This document shows, in pieces, positions 1 to 13,144 of a stretch of 64,000 nucleotides of DNA. Source of the stretch: Enoplolaimus lenunculus (taxonomy: Eukaryota; Nematoda; Enoplea; Enoplida; Thoracostomopsidae); NCBI GenBank assembly GCA_030248215.1, contig JASANG010003139.1, positions 50,861 through 114,860 of the forward strand, given 5' to 3'. Made by a program: the position numbers and the translations under genes. The notes under the pieces are model-generated. The model ran no database searches. It was not told the origin of the DNA and saw only the letters and a list, made by a program, of their open reading frames with translations. Each line of letters begins with the position of its first letter. Position 1 is the first letter of the stretch.

Positions 1-945
1 TGCTCTGATCTGTAATTATTTTAGTACAAAGCAACAATCGTTATGTCAGAAAACCGAATATCGAATCAATATTTTCACATGTGTGTAGCACCTGTCACCG
101 ATTAATAATAAGTTTTCAAACTAGCGAAACTGTGGCTAAATGCTGATATAAAAATTTACACAAGACAATTCACCCAAGTGCAATAAATGCGTTGAATTTT
201 TAGCCGCATCGTTCACATAAGCCTATCATTAACTCGAGCACGTAGTCAGAAAACGGCTCAACCCCCACGGGCTCAACCCCCAAGGACAAATTCCCCCAGC
301 CCAATAGAGATGTTACAACGTCACCAGTAAGACATCTCAAATACTTTGATGACCCGCCTGGATAAATTTTAACTCCTCCCTAGAAACTTGAGCTGGCTAC
401 GACCCTGTATTAACTGATAATAGATGCTACACACATTTGAGAATACCAACACCGCTCGTTAAGCTCCAACATTCGACAATACACTCGCTACCCCCCTGTG
501 CCATATCCCCAAATCTAAATAACAACATCGCCAAAAATATTTCTTATCACCTCACCCCCTGTTTCGCTAATTTCCAACAAAACCAATCAATCTTATTGTC
601 TAAATCCCCCGTTTAATCAGTAATAAAACAAACACAACACCAGTAAGTACTTCAGAGTCTCGCTGTTCGTCTTGTTTCTCACTGAAGCCACTTCAGCTAA
701 ACGAGAACAGCCAAACATGGATAGAAAACGAAACACAATCAGACAGAAAGAGAACACAAAGAACAAACACAGAAAACAAATAATAAACACGAGAGGATCC
801 AAACGTGGGGGTGGCGAGCGTACGTCCCCTGTTAAGAATTTTTTGTGATAAAATCATAAGGTCCCTCTGCCTTACCATTTTCCCCCTAAGATAATTTTTG
901 GAAATACAACGATAAGCATACGTTACTATTTTTCGCTGCCAATGA

Positions 946-1336
946 CAGGGTGCAACCGGAATTCCGGTTCCGGTTCCGGCATTTTTTCACCTTCCGGTTC
1001 CGGTAAATTTTTACCGGATTTAAAAATTCCGGTATTATAATTTGGCCGTTTTCTTAACTTTGCTAATTTTTAAGAATCTCTTTTGAAAGCCACTTGTACT
1101 CCGAATATAAGCCATTGATGGTGGATTTCACTTCAGTCGATGATGAAAATCTAAAATACAACAAATAAAATAAATACCTATGTTCGACTAAGGTTATTTC
1201 ACAAATAATAGAGCAAAAAATGAGATTAAAATGAAATTTTTGGTGAAATGCATTTTTCATTTTCCGGTTCCGGTTCCGGTAAAATTTTCAAATTCCGGTT
1301 CCGGTTCCGGTAAATTGTAATTCCGGTTGCACCCTG
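946..1336. mobile_element. hAT-like MITE, CCGG family, 8-bp TSD
   Basis: 391 bp with terminal inverted repeats (TIRs) CAGGGTGCAACCGGAATT and its mirror, flanked by a perfect 8-bp duplication GCCAATGA (938-945 and 1337-1344). Many TTCCGG repeats lie near each end. No transposase. The 8-bp duplication and CAGGG start fit hAT elements. This is the best-preserved copy of the family. Confidence 0.88.
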
Positions 1337-2960
1337 GCCAATGACATACATAGCAATATAGCATACAGTCAAAATTGCGTTTCATAACATTTGCCCACTC
1401 CGCCCTTGGCACCAATTTGTGGATCCGCCTCTGACAACAAATATAGAAACGACCATGACATAGGCATAGCGAAGAGATGCAAAGAAGCCGCCGGGTCTTT
1501 TGCGTTATTATCCACCCAGCCGGCGTTTGCCAAAAAGTTTGTCGGATTTCCATACTTTTTTTGCATATTTCAGCTACTTTATTACCGTCGCTGATTATTT
1601 GATACCCAATAATTTCGGTGTGAACCTTTTCAAAATCAGACGTCTGGTTAATGAGTTAGTTTATGGTGGTCAAATAACAAACCAAACGCGCTGCGAGCGA
1701 ATCCGAATGGCGCCAAATCCGTTATTTCAGCTTAGTTCATGAGTCGTTAACCAAACGTTTGATTGCGAAAAATTCCAACACCGACTGACTCAGCTTCACA
1801 AGCTGCGTCGACTGGTATATAATTTGTCTAACTTTTTGACAGAAAAAAACACATTTTCGGATCCCACCCGTGCGGAATTTTGAATTCTTCAAAAACCGAA
1901 TGTTTCAAAAATTCAAATTTAGACCCAAAATAATCAGTACAGGTTATCAGATATACAAATATGCCAAAATTGATGATAATCCAACCAACCACTTTTGGGG
2001 TGAACGCCTCAAACGAAGAAGAAGAATAAGAAGAACAGAAAGAAGAGAAAAGAAAGAACAACAGCGAAAGAAAAGAGAAACCGAACGAAGTAAGAGACAA
2101 AGAAGCCTCTTATCCTTGTAACTCCATGGCCAACGTTCAATACGAAGAGTAGAAACGGGTACTTAAGCGTTTTAACGACATTTACACACAAAAACGAACA
2201 TTCGTACACATAAATATTATACATAATGTACTTAGTACATACTTATATATAAAGATGCAGTGTATATATAAATATATATACATATATGTGGAAATACAAA
2301 TATATATAAATACGTATATATTATATATAATTTAAATATATTTATATAAAGATGCAGTAGTATACATACATATATAAATATATACATATTTATATCTAAA
2401 ATTGCTACCTGTCGTCTAACAAATCGTCAACAACGATGCATAAAATGTCTTAAATTTAACAGATTCCTGTCTGTTGATAATAAAATGTTTCAAATTTCAG
2501 AGATTACTTAATAAATTTACAAGACTCGCTCACACACACACATCTCAAATGGTAATACGAGTTAGTGAGCGCGACCCGTAGTCCGGGTTCATACTTTTCT
2601 AGCCTGCGTTTCGTTTAATTTGGGCTTCAAACTTCAAACCGGACCATTTGTCAACTGGCAACAGGGGCGTCGTAGCGAACCAGGGGTGAAAAATACCCCC
2701 CTTGGGATTTTGTACAGGGTTTTTAGAAACGGTTTCCGTTTGTAACACAGGAACCCTGCTCCCCCCGGGTGTCCAACGGGAATTTCGATTAGAATTCCGA
2801 CTCAAATGTAGTTCCAGTTCCGATTATTCTGAATTGTAATGTTTCAGCCTTTATATTTATTGTTGCAAGTTTCGTAACAACCGCTGCTTATATCAGGTCT
2901 CAGCTCACATTTCTTACGTATATATGACATTAAAACTATCATAGAAACATTAGCGCATAC

Positions 2961-3325
2961 CAGGATACAACCCGAATTCCGGTTCTGGCATTTTTTTACC
3001 TTCCGGTTGCGGTTCCGGTAAATTTGTATCGGAATTAAAAATTCCGGTACTAAAATTTGATCGGTGGAAATCAAGACATCTTGCTATAAAATGACGATAA
3101 AAATTAAGTAATTTGATTAGTATAGTATGTAAACCTTGACAATCGCCAAAAATAAACCATCAAAGGTGAATTCGCTTGCGTGGATTATGAAAATCAATCT
3201 AAAAGACAACAGATATAGCGAATACCTATCTCCAACTAGGGTTATTTCACCAATTTTTCATTTTCCGTTTCCGGTAATTTTTTCAAATTCTGGTTCCGGT
3301 AATAAGTAATTACGGTTGCACCCTG
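2961..3325. mobile_element. hAT-like MITE, CCGG family
   Basis: Starts CAGGATACAACCCG and ends CGGTTGCACCCTG. Flanks GCGCATAC and GCGCACAC match at 7 of 8 bases, an aged target duplication. Confidence 0.85.
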
Positions 3326-3738
3326 GCGCACACTAATTATATACGTATAATAAGACTGCGGTATATAAAACGGTGCGCTCTGTAAGTTTACACATTCCAC
3401 TTCCGGAATAAATTTCCTGTTTCGAAACCGATTCTGGTATAATTCAGTTCCGCTTTGCACTCTGACACCCTTCCGTTCGAAATTTTTATACAACGTAATT
3501 CCCTACACTTTCCAAAATCGCTGCTACGCCAATAACTAAGAATACTAGCTGGTTGAATTCGGATCGTCTACATTTCGTCACGCCAAACTGCTAATCAGGC
3601 TAATTATATACTAATTGACCAGTTGTATACAAAGCTTAGCCAAAGCCCAAAATACTATCAAACCGACTAGACCAATCAGAATTAATCAAATCAGATCAGC
3701 ATACGTTTGGCTTTGTTGTCATTGGATAAAGCACTACG

Positions 3739-4107
3739 CAAGGTGCGACCGGATATGCGGATCTTGTTTAATATCCGGCAAAATCGACCGGATATCAAGC
3801 TTACCAGATACCGGAGCCGGACAGTAAATTTTGCACCGGAGCCGGATGTTAACCGGATATAGGCTATAAATTTGTTTACTGTTGGAAGTACTTGAGTCGT
3901 GAAAAAAGTATTTAAGGTTTCAGATTAAATTTTTGGCTTAAATTTTTCATGCCATGTCAGTGTCCAATCTTGACTTGCCCGGAACTGCAGTCATTGCAAA
4001 ATATCTAATATTTCGACGTGTAAAAAGCAATTTCTTGATGTATGGAACCACAACCGCAAACATCCGGTATCTGGTGGATTTATACCGGTAAACTGGTTGC
4101 AGGTCTG
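3739..4107. mobile_element. CCGG-family MITE, GGATAT subtype
   Basis: Starts CAAGGTGCGACCGGATAT with repeated CCGGATAT/CCGGTA segments; the right end near TTGCAGGTCTG is degraded and approximate. No clear target duplication. Confidence 0.6.
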
Positions 4108-4210
4108 TGTTAAAATTCCGCCACTAAAACGTCATTTCACAACTCTGATAAAGAACTGTCGCTTTATTCATATTTTGATAATAAAACAAAAACCTTTATC
4201 AGTTTCAGGG

Positions 4211-4387
4211 TGCACCAGCGTGTAGCCAAAACGGGTCGTGGGGGGACAGCACCACTAAAAAAATTTGCCCCCCCCCCCCTTCCATAAAATTTTCAATCTT
4301 GCTTGCACGTGAACAAAAACCCTCGTACGCCCCTCCTGAAAAGTTTTTGCCGCCCCACTAGCAAGGTGAGCTGGCTACGACGGGCTT
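4211..4387. mobile_element. GTAGCCA MITE, family T
   Basis: GTGTAGCCAAAACGGG at the left and GCAAGGTGAGCTGGCTACGA at the right, with the CTTGCTTG/CCCCTCCTGAAAAG body. Confidence 0.65.
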
Positions 4388-5109
4388 GGGTGTGCCGGGT
4401 GGGGCTTTATACTTTGGTTGTTCTCAACAAGATCACAAAATGTACAGGGGAAATGCATCCTGTTTGTCCCACAGAAACCAAGTATTCCTTCACCTGTGAC
4501 TATAATTATAGCACTGCAACAATAGCTTAACAACTTACAAACTGCATTTCAGATAACGCAACAAAACCTGTATAGAATATATATACAAATACATATATTT
4601 GTATATAATATATAATAAATAAATAAATATTTATATATATTTTTTATATATATTTATATAAGTATAAAGCATTATAATAATTCATTGCTCTATTTACATA
4701 TATGTATTAAGTACTTTAAACCACAAGAAGCTGAAAAACAAACAATAACAACAATAATAGCCTGAGCAAATATTGATTCAACAACGAATTCAAATCGAAG
4801 ACACCACAGGCGTCCGCAGAAATTTATAATTGGGGGGAACCGAAAAACTTTGCCCCCACCCCTACAGTTGCAATTCAAAATTGCTTATTTTTACACCGAG
4901 TCCATTTGGAAGGCACTAGCAGCCAAAGGTTTAAGGGCACAGTCCCATATACCCTGGGCCGATGCCGTTGGAGGACGCAGTAGATATTGCCGAACGGGCG
5001 GCGGGGCGGAACCTCTCAAAAAATCTTAATTTTCCAACTATTTTAAATTTTGACTTTCATCGGATATTAATAGCTAATTATTAATAAAATTATTACATGA
5101 ACATATCTA

Positions 5110-5290
5110 TATATTAATGCTGTAATGTGCCACAAACGTACGTATGTTGGGCAACTTTCCAGCATTTTGTTTGCAATGTTATTTCTAAGAACAGAAATGT
5201 GATTGTTCTCTGAAAAAAAATTTGTGTATTCGCTAACTTTTGCGCATTGCGCAAAGCTGGCTTACTAATATATTATTATTCACCCTTGAA
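5110..5290. repeat. Dispersed repeat K, upstream copy
   Basis: Aligns with 62938-63139 (GTATGTTGGGCAACTTTCCAG; TTTGCGCATTGCGCAAAGC) and carries a GCGCATTGCGC-type palindrome. Confidence 0.7.
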
Positions 5291-5439
5291 ATACTTTGAA
5301 GAATACGGTAAATATCACGGTTGAAAACCTAATTCATGACTAAAAAATCACACCTAAGCAGCCAAATTCAGTAGATATATACCGTGTTTGGTGTTTGAAA
5401 AGCATAATAAGCTTGACAAAATGATTTGTCTCACTTTAA

Positions 5440-5789
5440 AATATCCCGGCCTCGAGATTTAACCGGAATTCGTGTTCCGACCAGAAGTCTTGAAAAAATT
5501 CAATTACTGTAGCGGTGGTTGAAAGATGCAGGAACCGGAATTTTTCCGGTTTTATAGCAAATTGTACTACTTTAGTTCTGTTCACAACTTGTTGCATAAA
5601 GTTTACAGATTTCGCATATTTCTGGTTAATAGTCAATTAACAGTCATTCGGTGAATGATTGGAAATAATTTGCAACGAAACCGTAAAAATTCCGATTCTT
5701 GCATCTTTGAATCCAAGCACAGGAACCGGAACAAGATTTGAGTTTTTGCAGCAATTCCGGTCCGAACAGGAATTCCGGTTGAACCTTGT
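5440..5789. mobile_element. Degraded CCGG-family MITE
   Basis: CCGGAATT repeats run through the segment and the right end reads CCGGTTGAACCTTG. The left boundary is uncertain. Confidence 0.5.
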
Positions 5790-5850
5790 TAAACAGCTAC
5801 GGATGCGAAACATTGTTGATTAACAATTTCAAAAATACAGCAAAGTGATT

Positions 5851-6158
5851 GCCCATGTCAAGATCAGGGGCGGAACGTTTTTCTATGGTACTAGAAAAGA
5901 GTAAGCTTAAGTTTTAGACTATTTTTTTACTTGGCTTAGGCTTAGGCTTAGGAATATGCTCATTCTTACGCTTACGTTTAGGTTTAGGCTTAAGCTTGGG
6001 AATAATATGCTCATTCTTACGCTTAGGTTTAGGCTTAGGTTTACGCTTAGGTTTAGGAATAATATGCTCATTCTTACGCTTAGGTTTAGGCATATGCTTA
6101 GACCTAGGCTTAGAATTAAGCTTATAATACTGTTCCGCCCCTGTTCTTTACATTGGCC
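5851..6158. mobile_element. MITE, TTAGGC-core family B
   Basis: Left end GCCCATGTCAAGATCAGG and right end CTGTTCTTTACATTGGCC, with GGCGGAACG/TGTTCCGCC inside the ends and TTAGGC-like repeats spaced by AATATGCTCATTCTTACG. Confidence 0.8.
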
Positions 6159-6769
6159 ACAATGATTCAATTGAAAAATTAAATTTGCCAACTTTCACAA
6201 CCATTTTAAACATCCACAGTGTTGTCTTATAATCATTTTGTCTGTTTTGTTACACTCGCTTGCGAACAATGTTCCCGTATACCTTCGTCCACAAAATCAA
6301 ATCCTGACTACTCTCCTCGAAGCTCAGATATTGGTTTGACGTCCGCCCCGGATCGATCCACACCTACCCGAATACGACTTACGTCAATAACCAACACCAA
6401 CTTTTCCTACCAAACACCCAAAAGCACTATTGATTGGTTAACGTTTATTGATGTGGAACCAAGCGCAAACAACCAATCAAAAAGCAGTTACGAACGTATT
6501 TCCATAGTAAATTTAGTTCAATACAACCTATTTATGGTAATAGGCAGGCAATGAAGGGCGAGGGGGTGCATCCTCAGAAATGTTTGTAAAGCTTAAATAA
6601 AGTAAAATACCCCTGTTAAAAATTCCTGGTAGAAAAACATGCTTCTGTGATCGGGTTCAAAAATGCAAAAATAAATATTAGACACTCGTGTTGCGTTTTC
6701 CAAGTTTTTCCTGGGCTACACCAGCCGAGCCAGGTGTATATATGTCGTAGCTCAAGTCGTAATTACGCT

Positions 6770-7018
6770 TTGGACTAGGCTTAACAATCCCCGAAAATAA
6801 ACCATAGAAGGTAGATACCGCTCCCGTGGATTATAAAAATCTAAAATACAGCAGATAAAGTGATTACCAATCTTCAACTAGTTATTTCAGCTATAATATT
6901 GCAAAAAAAAAATTTAAAATGAATTTTTCGGTGGCATGTATTTTTCAGTTTCCGGTTCCGGTTCCCGCAATTTTTTCAAATTGTACTTCCGGTAGATTGT
7001 AATTCCGATTGCACCTTG
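6770..7018. mobile_element. Left-truncated CCGG-family MITE
   Basis: The interior (CCGAAAATAAACCAT, GTGGATTAT, AAAATACAGCAGATAAAG) matches other family members, and the right end is GATTGCACCTTG. The left TIR is missing. Confidence 0.65.
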
Positions 7019-7524
7019 GCACATATATAAATATATACATATATATTTATGTATAGCAAACAAATATATATATATACGTATATATACAATATATTGACGT
7101 TACGGTCGATTGAATCCAAGTTGAAACCTCAACCAAAATTCATTCAAGCGAACAAGCGTTAAGCACAAGTCAGCGAAGCAACCAACCAATCAAGCAGAAC
7201 CATAAACCCCTAACCAACCATAATCGCCGGTTTTGAAAGGCCCAAAACCACGGGGACACAACGCGACTACTGAGGCAACCGGTAACGAAATGTGAGCCGT
7301 ACGCGACTACATCTTTGACCAAGGTACAGTAAACCGTTTTATTGAATCATCGCTAACAATTGGCCAATTCTAACAATTGGCCAATTCTACTTTGAGATGC
7401 TAGATTTTAGTCCATTTTCCTACCGTCAGTCCACCCAAACAATGCGCTAATTGGTTACTCCGGCGATGGAGGAACAAATCGACGCTTAGAATTATAAAAA
7501 GCAAACCAATCACAGCAGAGTAAA

Positions 7525-7664
7525 GGTTTCGCTATACTTTACTGAGCCAGGCGCCGGCAACGCGCTGCCGTACGCCGCCCCATGGCGTCGTACGGTAATT
7601 TTTAATAAAAAGTTTTACAGCGCGGGGCGCCGGCGTCTGCGCACGTCGAGTATAGCGACACCCT
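7525..7664. mobile_element. GCTATACT palindromic MITE, family R
   Basis: GTTTCGCTATACTTTACTG and GAGTATAGCGACACC are inverted ends around a GC-rich CGCCGGC core. Confidence 0.6.
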
Positions 7665-7689
7665 AAGACAAAATTGAAAAAAAAACCAC

Positions 7690-7880
7690 TGAGGCCTTGC
7701 TCGTCCCCTGTACAAAGTTTGTGCCTAAACTTAACGACCACGTCGGCAATCGAACCTCGACCATCTTGGACTCGAGCCAAGCATGCTACCACTGCACCAT
7801 TGTGATCGATTGCAACAACTTCATATTCCGGTATATGTGCACATGTATGACAATCGGTTTGCTTTTACATACACTTACCG
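7690..7880 (-). repeat. tRNA-derived SINE, reverse strand
   Basis: On the reverse strand a tRNA-like head has ATGGTGCAGTGGTAGCATG (A box) and GAGGTTCGATTGCC (B box), followed by a tail shared with the copy at 13433. The two copies are about 90% alike. Confidence 0.72.
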
Positions 7881-8240
7881 CCCACATAAACCGTCACGGC
7901 CGAGCCAGCCAATTGGGTCACTTTCAAGCCGGTGCCGCCATGACTTTTAATAGACACATTCTCACCTTGGGGACAAGTTTTCTTGTTAAATCACACGTGG
8001 CTTTCGTAAGCCACCCTTACAGGCCTTGACTTAGGTTTCAGAGAAAACGTTTACCTAAGCTTGAGCCAAAACCGAAGTCAAGGGCACTAACGGATCCAGA
8101 GGGAGAATGCAGGGGGAGATGGGGGCGTACGCCCACACATCACAATTTTTTGTGTTTCGCTAAGGTGAGTTCGTTATTTTGAAAACTATCACCAACTAGT
8201 GACAGATGGCTATACGCATTTGACAATATAGGGCCTACAC

Positions 8241-8437
8241 CGGGCCCGTAGCCAAGGGAGGCTCAGCCCTCCCCTGGAAACATTTTGCCCCTACAAATTT
8301 GTCAACCTTGCTTGCGAGTCAACACAAACCCTTATATGCCCCTCCTGAAAAGTAATTAGCCCCCCCCCCTAGCAAGGTGAGCTGGCTATGGGCAAAAGTA
8401 ATTATCCCCGCTAGCAAGGTGAGCTGGCTACGAGCCT
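8241..8437. mobile_element. GTAGCCA MITE family T with duplicated end
   Basis: Starts GGGCCCGTAGCCAAGG; the right end GCAAGGTGAGCTGGCTA occurs twice in tandem. Confidence 0.7.
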
Positions 8438-8789
8438 GCCTTAGGCTTGGTGTCAAGTTCAGGCCTACGAAAATATTCCACCCTAACATAACGGAAACCT
8501 TTTCCCTTCAATCAAATCAACACTAATGCTGCTAGATGCAAGCGAAACACTACCCACAGAAAATCTATACTCAAAATCTATCTTCAAAACCAGAACTGTC
8601 CCCCAGGGTAAACAATCAAATCGCCTCACCCCCCAAACTCTAATAACCGTCCAAAATACCACCCGATAAACTTTCGCATCAATGCATAATACAAATACAC
8701 AAAATGTACAATGCAGTGAAGCGCAAACACTCTGGTCGACAGACACGCGTTATGGAGACGAGATGCTTGTTGTAGCAAAAGCATAAACA

Positions 8790-8907
8790 CAAACACAACA
8801 ACAACAACAACACCAACGACGACAACAACAACAACAACAACAACAATCATAATACTAAAAATGCAAACACAAATATAAATACACAACAACAAAAACAACA
8901 ACAACAA
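8790..8907. repeat. (CAA)n microsatellite
   Basis: Interrupted CAA repeats in two blocks. A Val-rich reverse frame across it is an artefact. Confidence 0.9.
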
Positions 8908-9554
8908 ATAATGTGCATTAGAGAAACAGTAAAACAACGCATCAATCAAATGCAAAAAGCCGACGTTTAACATGTACCCATACACTGGCGGAGTGACTCT
9001 TAATGGTGCATCGAACAGGCCATGGTCCTTCCAAAAGGCATCGGCATCAAACCCAAAATTTTGTACTGTAACATTCATTTTTAAAATTTGATTTAGACTC
9101 TAAGCGTTCCACCCACCCCCCTTTTAAAAATTTATTAAACAAACTTTGGTGACTATTGCAACGCTTTTCCAAACGCCTTAACGGTTTGGGTTTAGGCTCT
9201 GAGGTAAAGGCTTAGACAATGGTTTTTAGGTGTCCAAAATTGCCGGAACCACAATTCTGACTGCGCCCTGGCTCCGTTCTATTACGCACCTTTTGACTTG
9301 TGATCACTTGAAATCACCAGGGGGCAACTATTAAGTTCCATGAGGTCTGTACAGAATTCGACCTTGAGGGGAGACACTAAAAATTGATTTTTTCGCCCCC
9401 CCCCCCCACTCGCCGATAGTCTTGAACACCCAAGATAGAAGTCAACTCAATAGTTTCAGGAACATAACTTTGTGCCAAACTTTCGATTCATAACCAAACA
9501 CCCTACTAACCAGCTGTTATTGTAAGTACAACAATAAAACACTAACACAGACAT

Positions 9555-9881
9555 CAGGATGCAAAGCGGAACTGGATTATAACGGAATTGAAACGACAAA
9601 TTTGGTGACAAAACCGATGATTTGTATCCGCAAGTAGTTTTAACTGTGGAAGTCTGTTGACTGGTAAACAATTTTCAAAAACGTTGCATGAACAAATTGA
9701 CGATGATTTTGTGGTTGTTTGATATTTTCACAATCAATGATACACAATTTGTATGCAACTGCTCACAACAAGAAGGATTCAAATTAAAATTTCAATATTC
9801 CGATTCCGTTTGATTGCGAGGAATCGTTAGCTGGTTTTGATTCGGAATACAAGTCAGAATCGAAATTTCGATTGCACCCTG
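9555..9881. mobile_element. hAT-like MITE, CCGG family, old copy
   Basis: Ends CAGGATGCAAAGCGG and CGATTGCACCCTG, with flanks ACAGACAT and ATAGACAC (6 of 8). The CCGG content has largely decayed. Confidence 0.7.
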
Positions 9882-9958
9882 ATAGACACTTGCCAAATAA
9901 CCTATACATACACACTTTTCAAGGTTACTACGTATGTACGATCACACAAACAAATACC

Positions 9959-10377
9959 CAGGGTGCGCCCAGTTATCCGGTTCGGGTTTAATATCCGGCT
10001 AAAATCGATGCCAGTATCCGGTTCCGGTATAAACCTACCGGATACCGCATTTTTACTATTTACGGTCGTGGTTCCGAAAACCATAAAACTATTTTTGACC
10101 AGTGGTCATATTTAACGGTTCGCGCTGCGATTACCTTTCTGGGCAAGCAAAGCTGTGTTAAAGTATTTCGCTAACTGAAATAGAATGCAAAAATGTAAGC
10201 TGACTATTAATTTTAATTCAGCAAACACATACTTTTATGCGATTTAATTACTTTCAACTTTCCATATTTACATGCTATATCCGGTCAATATCCGGTTCCA
10301 GTTCCGGTAAAAAAATTCATTATCCGGCTCCGGTTCCGATATCCTGCAATTAATATCCGGGTCGCACCTATCGAAGC
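9959..10377. mobile_element. CCGG-family MITE, GGATAT subtype
   Basis: Starts CAGGGTGCGCCC, with ATCCGGTT repeats at both ends and GGGTCGCACC near the right end. Flanks share CAAATA. The right boundary is approximate. Confidence 0.6.
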
Positions 10378-10509
10378 CAAATAGTTAACTGCACAATTTT
10401 AACAAAAAGTAAATACCTATCAAAACACATTAATTTACTATTATTTTGCCAGTCCGCGGGATTAGCCAGGATTTTCGAAAATGAGCAATTACGCCCTATG
10501 AAAATTTCA

Positions 10510-10708
10510 GCCAATGTTACTTTAACGGGCATAACAGTAGATTAAGCGTAGATTCGTAAGCCTAAGCCTAAGCCCAAGTGTTGCAAAAATGTGCTCCTAT
10601 GCTTAAGCCTAAGCCTAAGCAAAAAAAGTGTAATCTAGAATCTAAACCTACTCTTAAATAGACAAACCCACACCAGGCACCTGGACGCCCGTTAAAGTAA
10701 CATGAGCC
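10510..10708. mobile_element. MITE, TTAGGC-core family A
   Basis: TIR near GCCAATGTTACTTTAACGG and its mirror; AAAATTTC flanks both sides (8 bp). The interior holds CCTAAG repeats, the complement of CTTAGG. Confidence 0.82.
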
Positions 10709-11308
10709 AAAATTTCAACGGGGGCTAACTATCTAAAATACCCCTTTACGAAAATCCCCCCATCTGTCCAACCTTCAAACTGGCCCCTCCTGGCACCGCC
10801 TTGGCCAGATATACTAAACTTGATACTTAGCAAATACGACCGTCTCTTTCGCTCTCGTTGCATTTGCAGCTAAACATTAATCAAACTAAATCCGGTGTCT
10901 CACCAAAACGACTCTAAAGCCTTACTCAAACCGCCCCATGGGGGGGCGGGTACACATAACCGTTAACCCATGATGAAGTCTCCCAAGCGTCCCCCTGTTC
11001 AATCAATCAACGAGACACATTAATATATTGAATTCATCAGTGCATGATTTAATCCGATTTATACGCACACTTAATAGCGATTTAAGCAAAATTGCAGTTT
11101 AAAATCAAAATCCATTATTTGTACGACCCCCTGACGGGCCAAAATTACAAAAACGACGCCACTTTACTACTGGCTGTATAGAAATATATAATTATAGACC
11201 TTTGGACCGTATTCTCAAATGTGTATAACACCGATCACCAATGAACGATAGGTATTCAAACTGACGAACCTTAAACTACAAGACTTGTCACTGCCAACTG
11301 CTACTTGG

Positions 11309-11745
11309 TGCCAGAGGCGTCCGCAGAACATTATGTTTGGAGGGCACCGAACATGGCGCCATGGGTCGTCCGCACAAAATTATGTTTGGAGGGCACCGAA
11401 CATGGCGCCATGGGCGTCCACAGAAAATTATGTTTGGACGGCACCGAACATGGTGTCATGGGCGTCCACAGAAAATTGTTTGGAGGGCACCAAACATCCC
11501 ATGCGTCCCAAAAACCCCCCCCCCACAGAAAATTATGTTTGGACGGCACCGAACATGGTGTCATGGGCGTCCACAGAAAATTATGTTTGGACGGCACCGA
11601 ACATGGTGTCATGGGCGTCCACAGAAAATTATGTTTGGACGGCACCGAACATGGTGTCATGGGCGTCCACAGAAAATTGTTTGGAGGGCACCAAACATGG
11701 CGCCATGGGCGTCCACAGAAAATTATGTTTGGAGGGCACCGACCA
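11309..11745. repeat. 48-bp minisatellite, open in several frames
   Basis: Unit contains GGCGTCCACAGAAAATTATG and GGACGGCACCGAACATGG, period 48 (46 in two copies). As 48 is a multiple of three, long open frames appear in three forward frames and one reverse frame; I do not read them as genes. Related single units lie near 4808 and 19945. Confidence 0.9.
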
Positions 11746-11851
11746 ATTTCCCGGGACCCGGATATCTCAGTGTATTTAATTGACCAAATAGCAAAACTCA
11801 GCTAAATATAACTTTAAAAGTCATGCAATAAGCATACGGATGATCAGGACT

Positions 11852-12013
11852 GTAGCCAGCTAACCTTGCTGGGGGGGGGGGGCTAAGAATTTTTTAGGAA
11901 GGACATTCAACGGCTTTTAATGACTTGCAAACGACGTTGAAAATTTTCTGGGGTTCAAAATTTTTCCCAGGGGGGGGCTGAGTCTTACATGCCCCCCTTG
12001 GCTACATGCCTGC
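11852..12013. mobile_element. GTAGCCA MITE, family T
   Basis: TGTAGCCAGCTAACCTTGCT at the left, CTTGGCTACATGCCTG at the right, with poly-G and poly-C runs inside. Confidence 0.65.
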
Positions 12014-12755
12014 GGACGATACACCTTCTGTAACAGCTAAAATTTCACAAACGATGCAAGTGAGCCCCTTTCATCGCATACTTGTTCTTTAAAAATACAA
12101 AATTCACTATCCGGATCCGCTCGCGGTATCCGGCCAATAATTATCCGGTCGTTCCGTAGCTCAGGATCAGGCTTATGCGTTTTGACGCTTAGACCTAGGG
12201 CGCTGCTGACAGACAAGTTGTCGGGCGACCAATTATGATCGATGCAACAAATTTAAATTTTTCAGTTAAAATAAACTAAAAAACACTACCAAACGGCAAA
12301 AAGTCAATTTCTGATATCGTCAAAATATGTAATCTTCCTAGTGTTAAGTTGACATTCTATATATAAGACTCATTGGCTAATAATCAAGGGTTAAGTATGT
12401 TTATTCCAATTATATATATATATATAATAGTATATTATATATAAAGATAAATCCCATCACCCATTAGTAGATAGAACAGATTAATTCAAAGATTAAGCTT
12501 AGCCGGTTCGTCTGCTTAATCCTTGTCATAATCTATAAAACCTAAAAATTTTGGAATTTTACGCAAGCGTGGCTTTAGGCACTGACAGTGTGGCTTAGCC
12601 AGGATTTCAGAAAAGTAGGTCATGTCCTGTAAAAAACATTCGAACGAAAATTTCTTGTGTGTTGTCTCCAACTGTAAACGTTCCTAAAATTCCCTGAACA
12701 AAAAGCCGCAAGACGAGTTGTTTACCCTGCGAAACCCTTTTGACTACGCCTTTAC

Positions 12756-13144
12756 CAAGGATCGACCGGATATTAATTTTGCCGGATACCGGGACCGGAT
12801 AGTGAATTTTGTACCGGAACCGGATGTTAACCGGATATCGGACCGAAATTTGTACACTGGTCGAAGTATTTGATTCGCGCAAAAATATGTATTTATGGAT
12901 TTAAAATTAATTTTTGGTTTGGAGTTTTCATTACATGTCAGCAGTGTCCATTGATGAATTGCACGGAATTGCAGTCGCTGCACAATATCTAGTATTTTGA
13001 CTTGCAAAAAACAGTTTTATGATATTTGGAACCACAACCATAAATATCTGGTATCCGGTTGGTTTATACTCGATACCGGAACCGGATACGGATGTCGGAT
13101 TTTTCCGGATATTAAACCGAAGCCGGATATCCGGTCGATCCCTG
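12756..13144. mobile_element. hAT-like MITE, CCGGATAT subtype
   Basis: 389 bp with ends CAAGGATCGACCGGATAT and ATCCGGTCGATCCCTG. Flanks GCCTTTAC and GCCCTTAC match at 7 of 8 bases. Confidence 0.85.

Noticed and set aside
8626-9078. 150-codon reverse frame with a poly-Val stretch
   Set aside because: It is produced by the (CAA)n microsatellite; no domain or conserved sequence.
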